A stretch of DNA of 64,000 bases from NCBI GenBank assembly GCA_030038355.1, contig JASHPB010000023.1, forward strand, positions 1-64,000, read 5' to 3'. The stretch comes from Candidatus Binataceae bacterium. Its GTDB lineage: Bacteria > Desulfobacterota > Binatia > Binatales > Binataceae. This document shows, piece after piece, positions 58,807 to 64,000 of this stretch (position 1 is the stretch's first letter; every line of letters begins with the position of its first letter). Position numbers and translations under genes: made by a program. The notes beneath the pieces are model-generated. The model made no database searches, had not been told where the DNA came from, and worked only from the letters and a program-made list of their open reading frames with translations.

Positions 58807-60191
58807 TCGGCCTCGCGCGCGGCAATGAGCGTTGGCATCGCGCACCTCACCTGCGTCATCATCTCTTGGTCGGAAATCGACGTGGTGCGGCCCTCCGCAT
58901 ACTGCCCATCGACCCACTCGGCGACCTTCTGTACCTCGGCGGATTTCTTGTCGACCTGGCGATCGCGCGAAAGCCCGAGGGACGAGTTGATCCACCATGC
59001 GATTCCCGCTGTGCCCGAAGTCTTGTCGACGGCGACACGCGGCGGGCGACGCAGAATCTTCGCTGTATCGAAGACGTTGTAAATCTCCTCGTCCTTCAGG
59101 AGACCATCGGCGTGGATACCCGCGCGTGTCACGTTGAAGTCGCGGCCGACGAACGGGTAATTGGGCGGGATGCGGTAGTCGATTTCATTTTCGAAATACG
59201 ACGCGATCTCGCTGATGACGGAGAGATCCATGCCGTTGGTGTCGCCCTTAAGCGACACGTAATCCATCACCAAGCCCTCGAGAGGCGGGTTGCCGGTGCG
59301 CTCGCCGTAGCCGAGCAACGTGCCGTTCGCGTACATGCATCCGTAGAGCCAGGCCGCGGTCGCGTTGGCGAGCACTTTGTGAAAGTCATTGTGCCCGTGC
59401 CATTCGAGGCACTCCGGCGGCACACCGCATTCGCGCCGAAGACCCGCGATCAGCTTGGGAACGCTCCGCGGCAGCGCGATTGCTGGATACGGCACGCCGA
59501 AACCGAGCGTGTCGCAAAGGCGAATCTTGATGGGGATGCGGCTCGCCGCACTCAACTCCATCAGCCGCGAAACGAAGGGCACGACGAAGCCGTAGAAATC
59601 GGCGCGGGTGGCATCTTCGAGATGGCATCGGATGCGGATGCCGGCGTCGAGCGCCGCCTGCACGATTTCGAGATAATCCTCGAGCGCCTGGCGCCGTGTG
59701 CGCTTGAGCTTCAGGAAGATGTGATAGTCGGAGCATGAGGTCAGGATGCCGGTCTCTGCGAGGTGCATCTCCTTGACCAGTTTGAAATCGGCCTTCACCG
59801 CGCGTATCCATCCGGTGACTTCGGGAAATTCGTAACCAAGCTCCTGGCAGCGCCGGACCGCGTCGCGATCGACGTTGGAATAGAGGAAGAACTCGGACTG
59901 GCGGATGATGCCGCGCGGCCCGCCGAGCCGATGCAGCATCTCGTACATCGCGACGATCTGCGCGACGGTGTACGGCGGACGCGCCTGCTGGCCGTCGCGG
60001 AAGGTGGTGTCGGTGATGAAGAAGTCGGGCGCGGGGTCGAGCTGCTCGACGACGCCATCGAAGATGACTTTCGGCACTGCATGGTAGGGGAAAATATTGC
60101 GGAGCAGGTTTGGTTCGGCGACATCGACCAGCTCTGGCCTGGCCGGCGCGCAGTTCAGCGATGACCGCGGAGTCTGTTCCTTGCTCATCAT
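58782..60191 (-). CDS. Alpha-isopropylmalate/homocitrate synthase-family (HMGL-like) enzyme
   Basis: A 469-residue protein of the DRE-TIM metallolyase superfamily. FFITDTTFRDGQQARPPYTV is the metal/substrate motif (R-D-x-Q). ECLEWHGHNDFHKVLANATAAWLYG holds the His-x-His metal ligands, and GYGERTGNPPLEGLVMDY is the conserved loop. It condenses acetyl-CoA (or a relative) with an oxoacid, or does the reverse. It is longer than typical catalytic domains because of an N-terminal extension. It lacks the LeuA regulatory domain. GAGG lies before the ATG at 60191. Product unknown. Confidence 0.82.
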   Translation of the reverse strand: MMSKEQTPRSSLNCAPARPELVDVAEPNLLRNIFPYHAVPKVIFDGVVEQLDPAPDFFITDTTFRDGQQARPPYTVAQIVAMYEMLHRLGGPRGIIRQSEFFLYSNVDRDAVRRCQELGYEFPEVTGWIRAVKADFKLVKEMHLAETGILTSCSDYHIFLKLKRTRRQALEDYLEIVQAALDAGIRIRCHLEDATRADFYGFVVPFVSRLMELSAASRIPIKIRLCDTLGFGVPYPAIALPRSVPKLIAGLRRECGVPPECLEWHGHNDFHKVLANATAAWLYGCMYANGTLLGYGERTGNPPLEGLVMDYVSLKGDTNGMDLSVISEIASYFENEIDYRIPPNYPFVGRDFNVTRAGIHADGLLKDEEIYNVFDTAKILRRPPRVAVDKTSGTAGIAWWINSSLGLSRDRQVDKKSAEVQKVAEWVDGQYAEGRTTSISDQEMMTQVRCAMPTLIAAREADQVSASAR

Positions 60192-60238
60192 GGCAACCTC
60201 GGAGTGGGATAAGGGCGCGATCTCCTTGGTAGCTCCTG

Positions 60239-60282
60239 AATCAACATATGTCAAGTCAGATCGAGCGATCTCAATGTTGATT
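60239..60282. promoter_or_regulatory. 9-bp inverted repeat upstream of the HMGL-like gene
   Basis: AATCAACAT (60239-60247) and ATGTTGATT (60274-60282) enclose a second palindrome GATCG-AG-CGATC (60259-60270). It lies about 50-90 bp before the ATG at 60191 in the divergent region shared with the LLM gene. It is a plausible operator; the regulator is unknown. Confidence 0.45.
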
Positions 60283-60381
60283 ACAGTCATGTTAAGATTT
60301 TGAAGCCGCAATCAGCCATCAATTTCGCTCGTGCGGCCTCGCTTCGGTTTTCGCGGGACTTTCACTTGCCCGCTGGATGCG

Positions 60382-60414
60382 CTAAACGAGCGGTTAGTTG
60401 GAGCGCCATCCAAC
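60382..60414. promoter_or_regulatory. Two abutting palindromes just upstream of the LLM-decarboxylase operon
   Basis: CTAAACGAGCGGTTAG (60382-60397) is a 12/16 palindrome of the AACnAnCGGTT kind typical of TetR-family operators. It abuts the perfect-armed GTTGGA-GCGCCA-TCCAAC (60397-60414), which runs into the RBS GGAGG. Together they suggest repressor control of translation initiation region and promoter; no regulator gene is in the window. Confidence 0.5.
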
Positions 60415-60428
60415 GGAGGTGAAACCCC

Positions 60429-61541
60429 ATGAAATTTGGCATCTTCTACGAAATTTCCGTGCCCCGGCCGTGGGGACGTGAGACCGAAAAAACCGTTTAC
60501 GACAACTGCCTTGAGCAGGTCGCCTTGGCGGATTCACTCGGCTTCGACTCCGTGTGGGCCGTCGAGCATCACTTCCTCGAGGAATACTCGCACTGCCCGG
60601 CGCCCGAACTCTTCCTCACCGCTTGCGCGATGCGCACGAAGAAGATGCGCGTCGGCCACGGAATCGTGGTTTGCGTGCCCGAATTCAATCACCCGATCAA
60701 AATTGCGGAGCGCACCGCGGTGCTCGATATCCTCTCCGGCGGACGGCTCGAAGTCGGCACTGGGCGCTCGGCTACCTGGACCGAGCTCGGTGGCTTCCGC
60801 GCCAATCCCGACGAAACCAAGAAGACCTGGGACGAGTTCGTGCACTGCCTGCCGAAGATGTGGACGCAGGAGCGCTTCTCCTACCAGGGACGATCGTGGT
60901 CGATGCCGACCCGCACGATCGTGCCGAAGCCTTATCAGAAGCCGCATCCGCCGATGTGGGTCGCCGTCACCAGCCCGGGCACCGAAATCGACGCCGCAGA
61001 GCGCGGGATGGGCAGCCTCGGCCTCACGTTCGGCGGCTTCGCCGAGCAGGAAGAGAAGGTCAAGCGCTACCGCAAGATCATTCGGAACTGCGACCCGGTC
61101 GGCGAATTCATCAACGAATCGGTCTCTACAGTGAATTTCCTCTATTGCCACGAGGATGACGCCGAAGGCGTCAAGGTTGGCAAGCGCCTCACGGGAGTGT
61201 TCAACTATCTGGCCGCGCAGCTTCTCGCCGCGCGCGAAGCGTATCCGACCAAGTCGTACCCCTCGCTCGGATTGCTCCCTTCGCTTCGTCGCGACGCTGC
61301 AGGGCCCGGCGACGAATCCGGTGCGCCCGAGGGAATCGCGATGGGCAACCCGGCACGCATCACGCGCGAGCTTAAGAAGTGGGAGGCGGTCGGCGTGGAC
61401 CGCGTGAACTTCCTGCTGAATGCACTTGAGACCGTGCCGCAGGAGAAGGTGCTCGAGAGTCTGCGCCTCTTCGCGAAAGAAGTAATGCCGCATTTCCAGG
61501 GAAGCACCGACACTGCGGCTGTCGCCGCGGGAGGCCGTTGA
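60429..61541 (+). CDS. LLM-class flavin-dependent oxidoreductase (luciferase-like)
   Basis: A 370-residue TIM-barrel monooxygenase-like protein. MKFGIFYEISVPRPWGRETEK starts it, with DSLGFDSVWAVEHHFLEEYS, KMRVGHGIVVCVPEFNHPIK and LDILSGGRLEVGTGRSATWTE as LLM signatures. It probably oxidises or reduces an organic substrate with FMN or F420. GGAGGTGAAACCCC precedes the ATG. The stop codon overlaps the ATG of the acetoacetate decarboxylase-like gene by one base (TGATG), so the two are translationally coupled. Confidence 0.87.
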   Translation: MKFGIFYEISVPRPWGRETEKTVYDNCLEQVALADSLGFDSVWAVEHHFLEEYSHCPAPELFLTACAMRTKKMRVGHGIVVCVPEFNHPIKIAERTAVLDILSGGRLEVGTGRSATWTELGGFRANPDETKKTWDEFVHCLPKMWTQERFSYQGRSWSMPTRTIVPKPYQKPHPPMWVAVTSPGTEIDAAERGMGSLGLTFGGFAEQEEKVKRYRKIIRNCDPVGEFINESVSTVNFLYCHEDDAEGVKVGKRLTGVFNYLAAQLLAAREAYPTKSYPSLGLLPSLRRDAAGPGDESGAPEGIAMGNPARITRELKKWEAVGVDRVNFLLNALETVPQEKVLESLRLFAKEVMPHFQGSTDTAAVAAGGR

Positions 61542-62296
61542 TGCCGCCGCGCTTCGGAACCCTCAATACAAACGCGTGGAGCGAGTGGGTCTCGACCATC
61601 GATGGTTACAAGACCGAAGAGCTGACGCTGAAGGGCGCCAATATCCTGGAATTGCATATCGAAATCGACGACGACCCGGCAGATGCGCTGATTCCGAAGA
61701 CGATGCATCCTGCTATTCCGGCGTACGCGATCTTCAATGTTGTCTCGTACCCCGACAGCCCATGGGGCGCTTTCGCTGTTGCTGAACTGCGCGTCGCAGG
61801 CCGCACCGGTGTGCGTCCGCGCGGCTTCGTGCTCGCGAGCATCTGCAACAACGAGGACGCGGGTAAGGCGCTCGCGAGCCGCTGGGGATATCCGATTAAG
61901 CAGGGCGAGGTGAAACTCGAGCTGCGCCACGATCGGATCGTCGGCCGCGCGAGCCTTGAGGGCCGCCCCGTGCTCGAGTGCGAACTGCTCGATCGCGACG
62001 CGATCTCGGGCGGCGATATCCAGTACATCGCGAGCATGCATCTCGCCCGTAACAAGGGCGACGGCAAGCTGGTCGTCGTGCAGGTCGATCCCGAGTTCAC
62101 CTTCTCCAAGGGTGAGCGCGGCAAGTCGCGCGTCGCGCTGCTCGATACGGACGCCTTCCACTGCGGCTCGAGCCTCCGCCTCGCCAATCCGATCTCGGCG
62201 AGCTTCGCGGTGGCCGACGTGTCATTGCCGAAGATTCGTTACATCTGCAATCCGGACGTGCCGGCCATGCAGGGGACGACCAAGGTCGCCGCCTAG
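61541..62296 (+). CDS. Acetoacetate decarboxylase (ADC)-like protein
   Basis: A 251-residue protein of the ADC fold. IFNVVSYPDSPWGAFAVAELRVAGRTGVRPRGFVLASICNNEDA is typical of this family, followed by EVKLELRHDRIVGRASLEGRPVLE. The Schiff-base Lys of acetoacetate decarboxylase is not clearly present, so decarboxylation of acetoacetate is not assured; many relatives act on other oxoacids or are uncharacterised. It is coupled to the LLM enzyme and ends at the strong terminator at 62318. Confidence 0.77.
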   Translation: MPPRFGTLNTNAWSEWVSTIDGYKTEELTLKGANILELHIEIDDDPADALIPKTMHPAIPAYAIFNVVSYPDSPWGAFAVAELRVAGRTGVRPRGFVLASICNNEDAGKALASRWGYPIKQGEVKLELRHDRIVGRASLEGRPVLECELLDRDAISGGDIQYIASMHLARNKGDGKLVVVQVDPEFTFSKGERGKSRVALLDTDAFHCGSSLRLANPISASFAVADVSLPKIRYICNPDVPAMQGTTKVAA

Positions 62297-62317
62297 GCAA
62301 AACGATTCGCACGAACG

Positions 62318-62347
62318 AAAGCCGCGTTCACTTCGGGCGCGGCTTTT
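62318..62347 (+). terminator. Rho-independent terminator after the LLM-ADC operon
   Basis: AAAGCCGCG (62318-62326), loop TTCACTTCGGG, CGCGGCTTT (62338-62346), then TTTCTC. A 9-bp perfect stem ending in a T-run, 22 nt after the ADC-like stop. It separates this operon from the epoxide hydrolase gene. Confidence 0.8.
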
Positions 62348-62364
62348 CTCTTGGGAGAGAACCC

Positions 62365-63270
62365 ATGGGTAATCCCTGGTGGTTCGAGAAATATCGCTTG
62401 TCGAGCGGACTCAACATGCGCGTCGCACGATGCGGTTCGAGCGCTGCGCCGCTGGTCGTGATGCTCCACGGCTTTCCGGAATGCTGGTACTCGTGGCGTC
62501 ATCAGCTCCGCGCGCTTTCCGATTCCTTTGATTGCGTGGCGCCCGAGATGCGCGGTTACGGCGAGACCGATGCGCCGCGCGGCAAAATCAACTATTCGCT
62601 CGACAAGCTGGTCGGCGACGTTGCGCAACTGATCACAGCACTCGGCCGCAAGCGCGCAGTAATAGTCGGCCACGATTGGGGCGGCGGCGTCGCGTGGGCG
62701 ACGGCGCTGATGCGTCCCGGAATCGTCGAGCGCCTGGTCGTGATGAATTGTCCGCATCTGCGGCGCCTCGGCGAGGAGCTCCGGCGCAATCCGCGCCAGA
62801 TGCTGCGGAGCTGGTACATGCTTTTCTTCCAGCTGCCCGCGCTCCCCGAGGCGCTGTTCCGCGCGTGCAACTTCGCGATCCTCGAGCGCAGCATTCGCCA
62901 CAAGGCGGTGGCGATGGACGCTTTCAGCGATGCGGACATGGAGTACTTTCGCGCTGCCTTTCGCAATCCATATTCGATAACGGCCGCGCTCAACTACTAT
63001 CGCGCCAATCTCCGCGCCGGACTCACGTCGCGTTCAGGCGAAAGCGATTGGATCGATAAGAAGATCGGAGCACCGACCCTCGTTATCTGGGGCGAGCAGG
63101 ATTTTGCGCTCGGCAAGGAACTGACCTACGGGATGGAAGCGCTCTTCACGGACGACTTTGCGATCAGGTACATCGCGGATGCCGGCCACTGGGTGCAGCA
63201 GGAGAAACCGGATCTCGTCAATCGATATCTCCGCGAATTCCTGCGGCCGCTCCTGGAGCGGTCGCGATGA
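62365..63270 (+). CDS. Alpha/beta hydrolase, epoxide hydrolase-like
   Basis: A 301-residue alpha/beta-hydrolase. VMLHGFPECWYSWRHQLRAL is the oxyanion HGxP motif. VGHDWGGGVAWA is the nucleophile elbow with Asp. FRNPYSITAALNYYRANL carries the lid tyrosines, GEQDFALGKEL the charge-relay acid, and DAGHWVQQEKPDLV the catalytic His. The Asp nucleophile and lid Tyr favour an epoxide hydrolase over a haloalkane dehalogenase. GGGAGAGAACCC precedes the ATG. Confidence 0.88.
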   Translation: MGNPWWFEKYRLSSGLNMRVARCGSSAAPLVVMLHGFPECWYSWRHQLRALSDSFDCVAPEMRGYGETDAPRGKINYSLDKLVGDVAQLITALGRKRAVIVGHDWGGGVAWATALMRPGIVERLVVMNCPHLRRLGEELRRNPRQMLRSWYMLFFQLPALPEALFRACNFAILERSIRHKAVAMDAFSDADMEYFRAAFRNPYSITAALNYYRANLRAGLTSRSGESDWIDKKIGAPTLVIWGEQDFALGKELTYGMEALFTDDFAIRYIADAGHWVQQEKPDLVNRYLREFLRPLLERSR

Positions 63271-63467
63271 ATTCGGGGTGTCAGTAGATTACTCAAAAGT
63301 GTGACTTCAGCGACGCTTTCGGATCGAGCTTTACTCCACGAAACGGCGCGGTTACGCTCGAAAGAGCAATACGCACGGACGCCACCTTTCTCGTAGATCC
63401 CAGAGCCGTTTCAGGCAGCAGGGTCGCCGGTTTGGAGCATCCGGACGAAGGTTTGAAGGAGTGCTTG

Positions 63468-63821
63468 ATGCCCACCAAGTTGTACGTAGGCAATCTCGCC
63501 TATTCTGTTACTCAGCAGGAGCTCGCCGACCTGTTTGCACAGGCGGGCAAGGTCGAAACCGCGGTCGTGGTGACCGACAAGTTTTCCGGACAGTCGCGTG
63601 GGTTTGGCTTCGTCGAGATGGCCGATGCCAGCGAGGCGGCCAGCGCGATACAGAACCTCAATGACACCGACCTCAAAGGCCGCAAGATAAAGATTGATGA
63701 GGCGCGCAGCACCGGCGGTCCACGCGGCGGCGGGGGCGGAGGTGGTGATCGTCGTGGTGGGGGCGGCGGGGGAGGCTACGGTGGCGGCGATCGAGGACGC
63801 GGTGGCCGCGAGCGCTGGTAG
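63468..63821 (+). CDS. Glycine-rich RNA-binding protein (RRM)
   Basis: A 117-residue protein: MPTKLYVGNLAYSVTQQELA (RNP2) and SRGFGFVEMADASEAASAIQN (RNP1) form one RRM. A Gly/Arg-rich tail follows (GGPRGGGGGGGDRRGGGG..., ending GGRERW). It resembles bacterial/cyanobacterial cold-inducible RNA-binding proteins and plant GR-RBPs. It probably binds mRNA under cold or other stress. AAGGAG lies 8 nt before the ATG at 63468. The 190-nt leader shows no obvious riboswitch. Confidence 0.9.
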   Translation: MPTKLYVGNLAYSVTQQELADLFAQAGKVETAVVVTDKFSGQSRGFGFVEMADASEAASAIQNLNDTDLKGRKIKIDEARSTGGPRGGGGGGGDRRGGGGGGGYGGGDRGRGGRERW

Positions 63822-63883
63822 GCGCTCGATTCGAGGAATCGTTGATGCTGGAGCGAGGGGCAGGAATCAATCCCTGCTGAGTT

Positions 63884-63910
63884 GGGGACCAAGCCGGTCT
63901 TTTGGCCCCC
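63884..63910 (+). terminator. Possible terminator hairpin downstream of the RRM gene
   Basis: GGGG-A-CCAA (63884-63892) pairs with TTGG-C-CCCC (63902-63910) with one mismatch. It lies 62 nt after the RRM stop and is followed by no clear T-run. The remainder to 64000 shows no gene start I can support. Confidence 0.4.
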
Positions 63911-64000
63911 TGACTTACATGGCGGGATAGCTCTGCTATGCTGCTCAGCCGTGCAAAAATTTTCTCGTTCCTATCGATCGATCGTTTGGCGATTGGTAAT

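Noticed and set aside
57948-59738. 596-codon open frame on the plus strand
   Set aside because: It is an antisense/other-frame shadow of the MFS and HMGL-like genes; composition is unlike a protein (long Arg/Asp-rich runs).
58782-60311. Start of the HMGL-like gene at 60311
   Set aside because: Residues upstream of 60191 have no RBS and overlap the inverted repeat region; GAGG supports 60191.
63924-63946. tRNA-like start GGCGGGATAGCTCTGC
   Set aside because: The next ~60 nt lack an anticodon stem, T-arm and acceptor complement.
1-64000. CRISPR arrays, insertion sequences and prophage
   Set aside because: No regularly spaced direct repeats, no transposase/integrase motifs and no phage structural genes were seen on either strand.

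Overview
This 64 kb window is a gene-dense, GC-rich bacterial chromosome segment with about 60 protein genes. I see no rRNA, tRNA, CRISPR array, transposase or phage gene. The gene mix suggests a Gram-negative, aerobically respiring soil or subsurface bacterium: a cytochrome bc/aa3 operon, lipoproteins, an RND efflux pump, several LLM-class (luciferase-like, often F420-linked) oxidoreductases, SDR/MaoC/amidohydrolase enzymes and a VWFA-related secreted protein. This mix fits deltaproteobacterial-type lineages such as Binatota or Desulfobacterota relatives. That placement is an inference from gene content, not from a marker gene.

Layout. 0-3.2 kb: a two-component system and a secreted phosphoesterase. 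3.3-12.9 kb: a pyruvoyl arginine decarboxylase, then a minus-strand respiratory operon (ctaC-ctaD-ctaE-unknown membrane protein-dihaem cytochrome c-Rieske-cytochrome b/c-ctaG, then an LLM oxidoreductase). It is preceded by a dense array of TAGTCA/TGACTA inverted repeats at 12853-12911. 13-20.3 kb: msrA and catabolic enzymes (D-aminoacylase type, hydrolase, MaoC, SDRs, GNAT, TauD/TfdA dioxygenase). 20.3-33 kb: an energy/redox-stress neighbourhood with CBS and UspA proteins, a receiver-like domain in frame with a zinc alcohol dehydrogenase, a PRPP-synthetase-like enzyme, a beta-CASP nuclease, an AMP/thymidine phosphorylase, a TrkA-type potassium channel, BCAM0308 and DksA zinc proteins, and a CoA-transferase. 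33-40.6 kb: housekeeping and lipid/propionate-type genes (sulfotransferase, trmJ, metallophosphoesterase, VOC, HAD, TPR, methylmalonyl-CoA epimerase, FmdB). 40.5-51 kb: M20 peptidase, a twice-frameshifted cation/proton antiporter, PAS, VWFA, an RND efflux pair and a histidine phosphatase. 51-55.3 kb: rhodanese-ThiF/MoeB, peroxiredoxin, thiC, a small membrane protein and an isolated nuoI. 55.3-64 kb: amidohydrolase, small secreted proteins, MFS transporter, an alpha-isopropylmalate-synthase-like enzyme, an LLM-acetoacetate decarboxylase operon, an epoxide hydrolase and a glycine-rich RRM protein.

The most interesting candidate system is 24030-27858. A PRPP-synthetase-like protein, a CPSF/beta-CASP nuclease and an AMP-phosphorylase-type enzyme overlap or abut on one strand behind a UspA-CBS sensor protein. 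I propose, as inference, that they form a stress-controlled RNA to nucleotide to base plus ribose-bisphosphate salvage route. Other points of note are the operator array of the respiratory operon, two single-base lesions in the antiporter, a decayed membrane-protein gene directly behind a CBS gene, and abutting palindromes upstream of the LLM-decarboxylase operon.
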